A stretch of 64,000 nucleotides of DNA, from assembly GCF_018860525.1 (NCBI RefSeq), contig NZ_JAHKPM010000063.1, positions 1-64,000 on the forward strand, in the 5' to 3' direction. Below, piece after piece: positions 45,683 to 55,700 of this stretch. The DNA is from Vibrio hepatarius (GTDB lineage: Bacteria; Pseudomonadota; Gammaproteobacteria; Enterobacterales; Vibrionaceae). Numbering within the stretch: position 1 is the stretch's first letter; each line of letters opens with the position of its first letter. The notes beneath the pieces are model-generated. The model saw only the letters and a list, made by a program, of their open reading frames with translations, did no database searches and had not been told where the DNA came from. A program made the translations under genes and the position numbers.

Positions 45683-46225
45683 ATGACTCAACATCTGGTG
45701 ATAACAGCAGTAGGAACAGATCGGCCTGGGGTGTGCAACCAAGTCGTACAGCTCGTCACAAAATCTGGGTGCAATATTGTTGACAGCCGCATCGCTCTTT
45801 TTGGCCATGAGTTCACTCTTATCATGCTACTCTCGGGTAATAATGCCAGTATTATTCGTGTCGAGACAACGCTGCCACTATTGGGTCAAGAACTCGACCT
45901 CATTACTATGATGAAGCGTACCTCTGAACATACGTATATAGATAATTCTTATCATGTAGAGGTATTTGTAGAATCTGATGATAAACTGGGTATTACGGAG
46001 AAATTTACACAGTTTTTTGCAGATAGGACTATTGGTCTTTCGTCATTGAGCGCACAAACCATTCATAAAGATAAAACTCAATGTGCTAAAAACCAATTCC
46101 ACATTGCCATCACAGCAAAAGTCGATGCCCATTTTAACTTAATGCAATTGAGCGAAGAGTTTGATGAGCTATGCGCCACCCTTGGTGTACATGGATCACT
46201 CAATTTCATCAAAAACAGTCTATAG
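45683..46225 (+). CDS. gcvR: Glycine cleavage system regulator GcvR
   Basis: A 180-residue protein with two ACT domains (HLVITAVGTDRPGVCNQVVQ at the start; HVEVFVESDDKLGITEKFTQ near 92). In E. coli GcvR binds GcvA to repress the gcvTHP operon when glycine is low. Gene order dapA/gcvR-bcp is conserved in gammaproteobacteria. It starts 12 bases before bcp. Confidence 0.9.
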   Translation: MTQHLVITAVGTDRPGVCNQVVQLVTKSGCNIVDSRIALFGHEFTLIMLLSGNNASIIRVETTLPLLGQELDLITMMKRTSEHTYIDNSYHVEVFVESDDKLGITEKFTQFFADRTIGLSSLSAQTIHKDKTQCAKNQFHIAITAKVDAHFNLMQLSEEFDELCATLGVHGSLNFIKNSL

Positions 46226-46237
46226 AAAGGAAAATCA

Positions 46238-46705
46238 ATGAACACGCTAACCGCGGGTGCTATTGCCCCAGTTTTTTCACTTCAAGATCAAGATGATAAT
46301 ACGGTTTCACTCAGTGATTTCACTGGTAAGAAGGTGCTGTTTTATTTTTACCCCAAAGCGATGACACCAGGGTGTACAGTTCAAGCGCAAGGCCTGCGTG
46401 ATGTGAAAGCAGAACTGGATAAGCACAATGTCGTGGTACTGGGTGTCAGTATCGACCCGGTCAAACGCCTAGGTAAATTTATCGAACGTGATAACCTCAA
46501 CTTCTCCCTACTTTCTGATGAAGATCATGCCATCGCTGAACAGTTTGGAGTTTGGGGAGAAAAGAAGTTCATGGGTAAAATCTATGATGGGCTACACCGC
46601 ATTAGCTTCCTTATTAACGAGGAAGGTATGATTGAGCATGTATTTAATAAGTTTAAAACCAAAGATCACCATGAAGTGGTGCTGGATTATCTCAGTAACC
46701 AATAG
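46238..46705 (+). CDS. bcp: Thiol peroxidase BCP
   Basis: A 155-residue peroxiredoxin of the BCP/PrxQ type that reduces peroxides with thioredoxin. The peroxidatic Cys is Cys46 in MTPGCTVQAQGLRD. The resolving Cys five residues on, present in E. coli (CTVQAC), is Gln51 here, so this enzyme must work as a 1-Cys type or with a distant partner. GAAAGGAAAA precedes the start. A terminator follows. Confidence 0.94.
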   Translation: MNTLTAGAIAPVFSLQDQDDNTVSLSDFTGKKVLFYFYPKAMTPGCTVQAQGLRDVKAELDKHNVVVLGVSIDPVKRLGKFIERDNLNFSLLSDEDHAIAEQFGVWGEKKFMGKIYDGLHRISFLINEEGMIEHVFNKFKTKDHHEVVLDYLSNQ

Positions 46706-46715
46706 CTGATACTAA

Positions 46716-46748
46716 AGAGCCAGTTTCACTCGCACTGGCTCTACTCTT
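46716..46748 (+). terminator. Rho-independent terminator after bcp
   Basis: AGAGCCAGT (46716-46724) pairs with ACTGGCTCT (46734-46742) around a 9-base loop, followed by ACTCTTTTC. It ends the core gcvR-bcp unit just before the siderophore locus. Confidence 0.8.
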
Positions 46749-47081
46749 TTCGCTTTCCTCAATACGCACTAACCTAAATAACACTGCATATACCTAATTA
46801 TTAACCTCATTAGCATTAGCCCAACAATGTAAGTCGTTATTCTCAAAAATTAACGATACTTCAGAAAAATAAGAATTGATTACTCAATCTCGGCAGGAAT
46901 AAATCCGAGATAATTTCCAATTTGAGCAGACAAGAATCAAACAACCCAACAGAATATAGAACTCGCTTATGCAGGATAAAAATATGTATGCATGTAGACA
47001 ATATTTCGATCTTTAGAGCACTTCAATATGTTGATGGAATATGCCTGTATTAGCTGACTATGATTCCTCGGAGGAATGTCT
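46749..47081. other. AT-rich region upstream of the first AraC gene
   Basis: About 330 bases between the bcp terminator and the first siderophore regulator. It is AT-rich with short A/T runs. No tRNA, integrase, direct repeat or clear Fur box was found, so the left end of the siderophore locus is not marked by a visible attachment site. The promoter of the first regulator must lie here. Confidence 0.5.
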
Positions 47082-48065
47082 ATGAGCTATGTTGAATCAA
47101 CATTGCAGCCAAGCTGTACTCATACAACAATGCAGTGCACAAAAATTAGAAGCGATCACTCATCAACAATAAATTCTACTTACCATTCATATGGTGGATT
47201 TTTGGGGTGCAATATTTATACATTCTCAGGATATGGAAAATGTGTGGTCAGCAGCATTGAAAACAAAGAGCCTACCACAAGCCTGCGCATACTTACCGTA
47301 ATTCAAGGTAAAGATATACTTTGGCACGACAGTAAACAAAAAACCATAAATTTAGAACCTGGAAAAAGTCTTCTTATAAGATCAACTTGTAATTTCAATG
47401 ATATTCTTACAAGCTCCGAGAAAAGCTTTATTGAGGTTGTTGATATAAGATTTGATTGCCAATACTTGGGAAATATAAACAATCAAATTTTAGATCTCCT
47501 CAAAGATAGTAAACTTCAACCTTTTATAGAAAGTCGTCCTTGGATATTTGACACCAGCCCTGAGATCCATAGCTTTGCTCATCAATTAGGTAACTCTAGT
47601 TCAGTCCAATTATCACACTCTACAGCCCACCTTTATACATCTTCCCAAGCATACCAGTGCTTATCAAGACTGCTGCATAAGTTGGAGATGTTAAATAGCA
47701 ATCGGAAACAAGACGAATACGTATGTCTATCAAGCCGAACCCTGAGCAAAATACGTAAAGCAAATAAGCTAATAGAAAATGAACCAAGCAAGAACTGGAG
47801 TATTGCTGAATTGTGTAAGCGGGTGGGGACCAATGAAACCAGCTTTAAAAGAGGATTTAAACAACTTTTCAATACCACCTTTTCCAAGCATCTACAACAA
47901 ACTCGAATGGATGTCGCGGCCATTGAGCTAGTATTAACCGATCAGCCAGTCATTGATATCGTTTATAACGTCGGATATTCCAGTCCTTCACACTTTACTA
48001 AGCTGTTTAAACAACATTTTGGGCAGAATCCTCTGCAATATCGAAAATGTCGTCAAACAGCATAG
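47082..48065 (+). CDS. araC1: AraC-family regulator 1 of the siderophore locus
   Basis: A 327-residue AraC/XylS regulator. The N-terminal part is a variable ligand-binding domain. The C-terminal pair of helix-turn-helix motifs is at 230-325 (IAELCKRVGTNETSFKRGFK, then VIDIVYNVGYSSPSHFTKLF). The HTH resembles YbtA and PchR, which activate their siderophore genes when the ferric siderophore is bound. In the piscibactin system the product of the first AraC gene is the essential activator; this is known for the family. CGGAGGA precedes the ATG at 47082, which is preferred to the one at 47076. Confidence 0.85.
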   Translation: MSYVESTLQPSCTHTTMQCTKIRSDHSSTINSTYHSYGGFLGCNIYTFSGYGKCVVSSIENKEPTTSLRILTVIQGKDILWHDSKQKTINLEPGKSLLIRSTCNFNDILTSSEKSFIEVVDIRFDCQYLGNINNQILDLLKDSKLQPFIESRPWIFDTSPEIHSFAHQLGNSSSVQLSHSTAHLYTSSQAYQCLSRLLHKLEMLNSNRKQDEYVCLSSRTLSKIRKANKLIENEPSKNWSIAELCKRVGTNETSFKRGFKQLFNTTFSKHLQQTRMDVAAIELVLTDQPVIDIVYNVGYSSPSHFTKLFKQHFGQNPLQYRKCRQTA

Positions 48066-48179
48066 TGTTGCCAATCAAATTTATTAATATTGACAAGTAT
48101 GAGATTACAAAAATATATATATTTTTGGTTAATTATATCAATAATTTAAGTGCAACCATAGACATAGATTGATTTTAGT

Positions 48180-48198
48180 GATAATGTTTCTCATTATC
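48180..48198 (+). promoter_or_regulatory. Fur box upstream of the second AraC gene
   Basis: GATAATGTTTCTCATTATC is an inverted repeat with exact outer arms of the 19-base Fur consensus and a changed centre (16 of 19 matches). It lies 21 bases before the gene, so it would overlap the promoter region and repress it under iron-rich conditions. Confidence 0.8.
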
Positions 48199-48218
48199 GT
48201 TAAAGAATAAATATAATT

Positions 48219-49190
48219 ATGGCTTATTACCGTTTACCCTTCGATATAGAACTCATGCAGGAATCGACACAAAAAAATGGAAACATTGTGTTTAAACATC
48301 CCAAATGTAATTTCTTCGTCAGGTGTAATCAGCTAAATGATGAAATTATACTCAATGAATTTCGTGCTCAATTCTACTCACCAATTAAATTGGAGACTAA
48401 TAATCATACTGAATTCGATTTAGTGACCATTATGATTAATATGAGTAATGCTGTATGCTACCACATCAACAGTCTATCCACCCAACATATAATCCCAAAT
48501 AAAGCTTTGATTTTTTGTTATTCCGATACTCAGTCTGGTACATGTAAATATCAACATCAGAATGCTCACTTAATAGCACTTCAGGTACCTAGAAGAATGT
48601 TAGTAGAGTATTTTGAAGTCATGCAAATTGGTACAGACATTAAAAATAAGCTTAAACGTAAACAGCCATTCTTCATCACCAAAAGAGCAACAGATACCTT
48701 ACTCAGAATTGCCAAACAACTCATAGAACCCTCGGTGACTAAGAATAGCTTGCATCATCATATGTCCTATTCTTTTATTAATGAGGCCGTTTACTACTTG
48801 GCTAACGATGATAAATGTAAAACGAATCATAAAATAAGCTTTAAGCACCTAGAAGTTGCAATAGGAATATTAGACCAAGAATATAGTCTCCCTCCTACCA
48901 TTAGCCAGTTAGCTCATAGAGTAGGTACAAACGAAACCTCTCTAAAACAATTATTTCGTAAAGAGCTAAATACCACTGTTCACCAGTATATTGTTCAACA
49001 ACGAATGTCAAAAGCCATTGAACTACTCAATGAAAGTCCCCCATCAGTTTCATTTGTAGCTCAGGAAGTTGGGTACGCAAATCATGGACATTTCTCAGCC
49101 ACTTTTAAAAAGGCGCTAGGTTGTCTCCCTTCTGATTACCTACCTTCATCGCAGCCTAATCTTAACTATGAGGTATCGACATACAACTAA
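48219..49190 (+). CDS. araC2: AraC-family regulator 2 of the siderophore locus
   Basis: A 323-residue AraC/XylS regulator with the double helix-turn-helix at 220-318 (ISQLAHRVGTNETSLKQLFR, then VSFVAQEVGYANHGHFSATF). Its recognition helix is very like that of the first regulator (VGTNETS in both), so the two may share operators. The N-terminal domains differ. A Fur box lies just upstream. It precedes the receptor gene by about 240 bases. Confidence 0.82.
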   Translation: MAYYRLPFDIELMQESTQKNGNIVFKHPKCNFFVRCNQLNDEIILNEFRAQFYSPIKLETNNHTEFDLVTIMINMSNAVCYHINSLSTQHIIPNKALIFCYSDTQSGTCKYQHQNAHLIALQVPRRMLVEYFEVMQIGTDIKNKLKRKQPFFITKRATDTLLRIAKQLIEPSVTKNSLHHHMSYSFINEAVYYLANDDKCKTNHKISFKHLEVAIGILDQEYSLPPTISQLAHRVGTNETSLKQLFRKELNTTVHQYIVQQRMSKAIELLNESPPSVSFVAQEVGYANHGHFSATFKKALGCLPSDYLPSSQPNLNYEVSTYN

Positions 49191-49431
49191 CTACTTTGTA
49201 ATAAGAGCTTTGCTTGAAAAGCATAGAAATAATAAATAAAGAATCTATAAGTTGATACTCATAAATAAGAAAAGACATATTTCTCTAATGGGTATTGTAC
49301 TTATTTATACTTATTTTTTCAGTAGGAAAAGTCTATTCATGTATTTTCCCCCTGATTTAATTTGCACTCCAGAAATTAGATTTTTAACCATAGAAAATAA
49401 AATTATTAATAAATATAGGAACACGGTAAAG

Positions 49432-51411
49432 ATGTACACGCACAGTTTCTCAACTTCCCCATTCAAGTTAGCGTTGATAGCCGCAACCTTAAGCCCTGCT
49501 GTGGCCGCTCAAGACAGTCATGACGAAGTTATGGTCATAACCGCCACTAAACAGAATATCCCCATAGAACACATTGATAGCTCTGTATTAGTCAAAACAG
49601 GAGAAGAACTTGAAAAGTCTGGGATCCATGAGGTAAAAGATCTCGAGAAAGCCTTCCCAGGACTAATTATTCAGACCCGAGGCAATCGTACTTACGCTAA
49701 TACCACTATAAGGGGAATAAGCTCGCCTGATTTTTATTCACCAACAATAAGTGTTTACGTTGATGGCGTTTTACAAGATAGCGCTTTTCTTACTCAGCAG
49801 CTGATTAACGTCGAACGAGTCGAGCTGCTCAGAGGCCCTCAAGGCACACTTTATGGCGGAAATGCACAAGGTGGTGTAATTAATATCGTCACTAAAAAAG
49901 CAACCGACAGTACCAGTGCTCTCACAGGGATTACCTACAGCAATCTAAGCCAGCAATTTGATGGCGCAGCTGCCGTCGCTATCAGTGATACCACATACGC
50001 TGATTTTGCCATTCGGTTGCTCAAAGACCAAGGAAACGTTCGTTATATACCAACCAATACTGATGACGCGAATGATAGCGAAGATTTAAGTGGCACAGCG
50101 CGCTTCCATTATCTACCTGAAGAGTCTCCTCTTTCCCTAACACTTTCAGTATCTTCAGCAAATTTAAACAGCCATGAAGAGTGGTATCTAACGGAAGAAG
50201 AGTATAATGAAAAAGCCACCAGCACAGCGATTCCAACACTCAAAAGAGTCGTTAATAGCTACGTATTAGATATGAATTATGATCTTGGCTCAACCCAAGT
50301 AACCAGTATTACTGCCTACCAAAATCGCAATATTGATCGCGCCTTTTTTGGAACTCAAAAGTGGGTGGAAGATCAAAACACCTTCAATCAAGAAATACGT
50401 GCCAACACACAATTCAATCAAGACCTTTCCGCTTTAGTGGGTGGTTACTATGAAAATCGTCATTTTGATACCAACAATAATGGTGCCCAAAATAGCATTC
50501 AAACTGATAACTATGCTTTGTTTGGCCAAAGTACTTATGCATTAACAAAGTCAATTGACCTAACCGGAGGCCTACGAGCATCTCGATACACATCAAAATC
50601 GGATTTCGCTGGTAACTCTGCGTGGGGTATTGAAAGTTATAATGAAGAAAAGTCCGAAAGTGTTCTATCTCCTAAAGCTGCGATTGGTTGGCAAGTTAAT
50701 GACACATCAAGAGTGTTCGCCTCTATTACCAATGGTTACCGCCCAGGTGGTTTTAGCCCAATACCACGAAGTTCAGGGGATAAAAATGGCTATGATGCCG
50801 AAAAATCTCTAAATGGCGAACTCGGTTGGCGCACAAAACTACTAGACAACCAAGTTCACTTTAGCGGCGCCCTATACTGGATTGAGACGTCAGACATTCA
50901 GCTGTATACGGGAGATCCAGGTAGCCAAGTACTACGAAACATGGGTGATGCTCAAAGCCGAGGCATTGAACTCGACGTTACTTATTACCCAACTTACGAT
51001 CTAGCTTTGACCTTGGGCGCCACATTCGGTCGCTCCACATTTGAATCTGGCAATAGCGCTATTCAAGGCAATACCCTACCTTATGCACCAGATACAACCG
51101 CTGTCGCAGGAATGGAATACTCCTTACCTCAAACTTGGCTAGATGGTGAATTGTCGATTACCGCCAATGCCCGCTATACATCCGACATCTTCTTTAATGA
51201 AGCGAATACCCTAGCTCAAAACGGCTACACACTGGTGGACTTAGCCATTCAATATGCCATAAACGACAACCTATCTATGCGGTTATTTAGTAATAACCTG
51301 ACCGATAAAGAGTACAAAACCTTTTCCTGCATACTACCACAAATTCCTTCATCGCTAAACAACTATGGGACAGGGCGAGAAGTTGGTATCAATCTGAAAT
51401 TAGGGTGGTAA
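49432..51411 (+). CDS. frpA: TonB-dependent ferric siderophore receptor (FrpA/FyuA type)
   Basis: A 659-residue outer membrane receptor. A signal peptide (LALIAATLSPAVAA) ends near 28, followed by the TonB box EVMVITATK. The plug has LEKAFPGLIIQTRG and the RVELLRGPQGTLYGGNAQGG signature near 150; the barrel ends in NLKLGW. It resembles yersiniabactin receptor FyuA (about 670 residues). Start 49432 was chosen because the signal peptide begins there; the frame is open to 49252. It imports the siderophore made by the downstream genes and stops 4 bases before the transporter gene. Confidence 0.88.
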   Translation: MYTHSFSTSPFKLALIAATLSPAVAAQDSHDEVMVITATKQNIPIEHIDSSVLVKTGEELEKSGIHEVKDLEKAFPGLIIQTRGNRTYANTTIRGISSPDFYSPTISVYVDGVLQDSAFLTQQLINVERVELLRGPQGTLYGGNAQGGVINIVTKKATDSTSALTGITYSNLSQQFDGAAAVAISDTTYADFAIRLLKDQGNVRYIPTNTDDANDSEDLSGTARFHYLPEESPLSLTLSVSSANLNSHEEWYLTEEEYNEKATSTAIPTLKRVVNSYVLDMNYDLGSTQVTSITAYQNRNIDRAFFGTQKWVEDQNTFNQEIRANTQFNQDLSALVGGYYENRHFDTNNNGAQNSIQTDNYALFGQSTYALTKSIDLTGGLRASRYTSKSDFAGNSAWGIESYNEEKSESVLSPKAAIGWQVNDTSRVFASITNGYRPGGFSPIPRSSGDKNGYDAEKSLNGELGWRTKLLDNQVHFSGALYWIETSDIQLYTGDPGSQVLRNMGDAQSRGIELDVTYYPTYDLALTLGATFGRSTFESGNSAIQGNTLPYAPDTTAVAGMEYSLPQTWLDGELSITANARYTSDIFFNEANTLAQNGYTLVDLAIQYAINDNLSMRLFSNNLTDKEYKTFSCILPQIPSSLNNYGTGREVGINLKLGW

Positions 51412-51415
51412 AGCC

Positions 51416-52654
51416 ATGAACGGCTCGCAAACTATGCTGGGTTTTAAGCCATTATTAGCAATCCTTGCTAGCGTTTATACGATACAAAGTATCGTCGGGA
51501 TGTTTACACTGCAGGGCTTACCTGCAGTGCTGCGTGCAGAGGGGATTTCAACATCACAAATTGGCTTATTTTATTTGGTGATGTTGCCATGGGCCTTGAA
51601 GTTTCTTTGGGCACCTAAAGTTGAAATACATCGCAAACGCTACGGTCTCATTAGTCATGGGCGCCTCATCGCAGTCGCCCAAATAGGTATCATCTTCATT
51701 CTGGTAGGGTTAGCTATACATTCAGCCATAGAAAAACCGATACTGCTCTTTGGTGGTGTATTTGCATTAACTTTGCTATCGACTTTGGCAGATATAACAA
51801 CTGACGGCTTAGCCGTAGATCAACTGCCAATATCAAAGCGTCGTTTAGGTAACATGATGCAAGTCGGCGGCAGCTATATCGGGGCTCTATTTGGCGGTGG
51901 TCTTTTTATCTACATGATGGGAGCCTACCACTGGCAAACGGCTATCTATATGTTGATCGCCATCATTGTATTGATGTCATTACCAACAATCACCTTGTTT
52001 AACCAGCGTTCTTCAACGCCAAGTGCGACTACTAACAAACGCGCTTCCTTACGCTTTGCTTGGCATACACCTAATATACGTTTTGGGCTTTTAATGGTCG
52101 TATTATGCCAAATCGGTACTCGATCGGTGCAAGCAATGTTGATGCCTTACCTTTTTGATCAAGGACTAGAGCTTACTGATCTTGGGATACTAGCAGCCGG
52201 TGGTGGTGCATTGACAGGCTTGGTTGGTGTTCTCTGTAGTGGCTTAATGCTGAAACGCCTTAGTGCTCGCGTGATGTTATTAAGCTGCTTAGGTATAGAG
52301 GCATTAATATTCCTCGGATTTTTCCTCAATACACTCGACTATATTACGGGAACAATAGGGTTACAAATCCTCTACGTTGTGAGCTCTGTTGTCGCGGCTG
52401 CAAAATTTGTTGCGCTTTACACTCTAATGATGGAGTGGGCTTATGGCGAACAAGCAGGGGTCGACTTTACTCTTTTCCAATCAATGGATATGGCTGTGGC
52501 AATCGTAATGGCTTTGTTAAGCGGCACTATCATCGCCGTATTAGGTTACTCCGCACATTATATGATTGCGATTTTGGCAACTTTTATTGCCTTGATAGTT
52601 GGCCTTTTACCTTTTTCAACGTCTGGGCTCTTTTTACGCACAGAGACTAATTAA
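51416..52654 (+). CDS. irp8: MFS transporter of the siderophore locus (RhtX/FptX/YbtX type)
   Basis: A 412-residue major facilitator with 11-12 hydrophobic helices. The N-terminal VYTIQSIVGMFTLQGLPAVL, the loop LPWALKFLWAPKVEIH and TLADITTDGLAVDQL match the RhtX/FptX group, which moves siderophores across the inner membrane. It is placed like irp8 in the piscibactin locus, directly after the receptor. Direction of transport, in or out, cannot be read from sequence. Confidence 0.85.
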   Translation: MNGSQTMLGFKPLLAILASVYTIQSIVGMFTLQGLPAVLRAEGISTSQIGLFYLVMLPWALKFLWAPKVEIHRKRYGLISHGRLIAVAQIGIIFILVGLAIHSAIEKPILLFGGVFALTLLSTLADITTDGLAVDQLPISKRRLGNMMQVGGSYIGALFGGGLFIYMMGAYHWQTAIYMLIAIIVLMSLPTITLFNQRSSTPSATTNKRASLRFAWHTPNIRFGLLMVVLCQIGTRSVQAMLMPYLFDQGLELTDLGILAAGGGALTGLVGVLCSGLMLKRLSARVMLLSCLGIEALIFLGFFLNTLDYITGTIGLQILYVVSSVVAAAKFVALYTLMMEWAYGEQAGVDFTLFQSMDMAVAIVMALLSGTIIAVLGYSAHYMIAILATFIALIVGLLPFSTSGLFLRTETN

Positions 52655-52662
52655 CCCTAACA

Positions 52663-52718
52663 TAAGCCCATGAATGTGGGCTTAGTATCCTCCCAAACTT
52701 GTCACGTATATGTACGTG
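52663..52718 (+). promoter_or_regulatory. Two hairpins in the irp8-irp2 spacer
   Basis: TAAGCCCA/TGGGCTTA (52663-52684, 6-base loop) and CACGTA/TACGTG (52703-52718, 4-base loop) are both perfect stems in the 109-base gap. Neither is followed by a T run. They could be a weak terminator plus a leader structure that tunes synthase expression relative to the receptor and transporter. Confidence 0.5.
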
Positions 52719-52763
52719 GCCTAGGGAGTCTTTACCCTAAATAATTAAAAGAAAGATGACGAC

Positions 52764-55700
52764 ATGTCTAATATCAATGGTTTAATTGCTCTATTTGAAC
52801 AGTCGCTTTGCGACACCTATTTTTTATCTCCGTCAGATCTCAAAGATAACGATAATGTGTTTTCTCTGGGGGCCGATTCCATGTTTTTGATGCGGGTAGT
52901 CAGTCTGTTTAGGCAAGCTGGATTCAAGATTAACCTCAAACAGCTTTACGATAACCCGACGATAGGCGAAATCAAAACTTTATTAAGTACCTTTAATACT
53001 CAGCAAAATTCAACGCCAAAGGAAACCAAATCTTATCCTATCATGACGGACGGACAATCATTTTTAATGACACCCGTTCAGCATGCTTATTATGTGGGTA
53101 GGGATCCCAAACAACCTCTTGGAGGTAATGGCTGTCACCTTTATCAAGAGTTTGAAAGTCAAGGTCTTGAACCAGATACTCTAGAGAAAGCTTTAAACGC
53201 ATTGTTAATCCGGCATCCCATGTTAAGCGTTGCTTTTAGAAATGATGGGTTTCAGCGTTGGGAGCCTCCCATCACACCACTTACTGTGTTTCGCCATGAC
53301 TTAACGGGGCAGCTACCTAAAGATGTAGAAGCAATACTGCTTGATTTAAGAGACACACTGAGCCACCGAACATTAGACGTACAGAATGGGCAAACTATCG
53401 AGTTCCATTACTCACTACTTCCGAATAATCAATGTCGCGTGCATGTAAGCATTGATCTTCTTGTTATGGACGCAGCAAGCTTTAGCCTATTTTTTAATGA
53501 ATTGTCACAGCTTCTTCGTGGTCACACTCTGGACCCATTACCAAAACACTACGATTTTTGTAGTTATCTAGCACAAGAATCCGTTGAATTTTCAGCGCAA
53601 AGACATACATCACAGCAGTTTTGGTCTGAGCAAATAAAAAAACTACCTAGCGAACCAAAGCTCCCTATGGCCATAGATCCAATGGCGATTAGTAAACCTA
53701 AGTTTCAACGTCGCCAACATTCGCTTAGTGCTGAGAAATGGGCAACGTTCCAGAGCTATGCTTCTCAGCATAAGGTGACACCAACAATGGTGTTAGCAAC
53801 GGCTTATGCGGCAGCCCTTTCAAGATGGAGCGGTCAAACAAGCATCCTACTCAACTTAACCTTATTTGATTGTCATCCATTTAATGACAACGTTCAACGC
53901 TTGCTTGCCGACTTTACCAATATCTTGTTACTGGATATGAAAATAGACGATAAAAGTGTTATAGATTTAGTGCAAGCGCAGCAACGACGTTTTGCTGAAG
54001 TGTATGAGCACCGGCACTACTCTGGTGTCGAAGTAATCCGTGAATTAAAGAAAAGTGGTACTCACCCTAACGGCGCTCCGGTTGTTTTTACCAGTAACTT
54101 AAATCGATCCTTATTCGGCGACGATGTGGATTCCCCTCTTGGTCAACCTGGCTGGGGAATTTCACAAACCCCTCAGGTCTGGCTCGACTTTGTCGCCTTC
54201 AAACATAATGATGCCATCATGTTACAGTGGGATAGCGTCGATGAACTTTTTCCTTCAGGCCTTGTGGATAGCCTATTCAGTGCCTTCTTAGAATGTGTTG
54301 ATTATTTACTTGCTGAGAATGCAGATTGGACACAACCATTGCCTGACCTTCTACCAAAAGCTCAGAAGCAGCAAAGACTATCACGCATAACAGCACCCAC
54401 GATTTTACCTCACGGCCTGCTTCACGATCGTATTTTCGACTTTGCTAAATGCAACCCCAATAAAGTAATGGTTGTCCAAAACCAAGATTCACACAACTAC
54501 GAAACGATCACCTATCAAGCGAAATGCTTGGCAAATACATTGCTACAAGCGGGACTGGAGCCAGACGAACGAGTCGCAATAAGCATGGAGAAAAACCCCG
54601 GACAAATTATTGCTGTATTGGCAATTCTTTATGCGGGTGGCGTGTATGTCCCTATTGCCCCAGATCAACCATTAATGCGCCGACAAACTATCATAGATAG
54701 CGCCAAGATCCGTTTTGTGCTGCGCTGCAAAAACACATCATCAAAATATAATTGGACGGAAGCTATCCATTTCGACTGGCAAGACGCTAATAAAGACCCA
54801 TTAGAATCACCTCCATATCCACGTACGCCTGATGACACGGCGTACATCATCTATACATCAGGATCGACGGGCACACCCAAAGGCGTAGTAATTTCACACG
54901 CATCAGCACTTAATACGTGTATAGACATCAACCAACGCCATCAAATCAATTTCACAGATAGAGTCCTAGCGCTATCTTCATTACATTTTGATCTCTCCGT
55001 TTATGACATCTTCGGCATACTATCTGCTGGAGGTACATTAATCCTACCTTTAGACAACCAGCGTCGAGATCCAATGGCATGGGCCGATCTAGTCGAAAAA
55101 CATGGTGTTACGATTTGGAATACTGTCCCAGCTTTGTTTGATATGTTCCTAACTTATTGTGAAGGACTGGAACTCAGGGCTCCTTCACAGATTAGAACCG
55201 TCATGCTTTCCGGAGATTGGATCGATTTATCCCTACCCGATCGTTATCACGATTTTCACCCTCAAGGCACTTTTAGTGCAATGGGCGGTGCGACCGAAGC
55301 AGCAATATGGTCCAATGAATTTATAGTCGATAAAGTTGACCCACTTTGGTCATCAATCCCCTATGGATATCCTCTTAGCAACCAAGCATATCGAGTGGTT
55401 GATTCTGTAGGCCGTGACTGTCCAGATTGGGTTTCTGGTGAGCTTTGGATTGGAGGTGTCGGCGTTGCTAAGGGCTACTGGAACGACTCAAAGAGAACAT
55501 CAGCACAATTTGTTACAAGCCAAGACCCTATAAATGGAGAGCTTCTGCGCTGGTATAGAACAGGGGATATGGGATGCTATTGGCCCAATGGAACTCTTGA
55601 GTTCCTCGGACGCCAAGATACTCAAGTCAAAATTGGCGGCTATCGAATAGAGTTAGGGGATATTGACGCTGCACTCAATCGTATAAAGGGTGTACGTCAT

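Noticed and set aside
46749..47081. Attachment site or tRNA at the left end of the siderophore locus
   Set aside because: No tRNA, integrase remnant or direct repeat could be found by eye; the boundary rests on gene content only.
49191..49431. Fur box in front of the TonB receptor
   Set aside because: The region is AT-rich but contains no inverted repeat close to the 19-base consensus.
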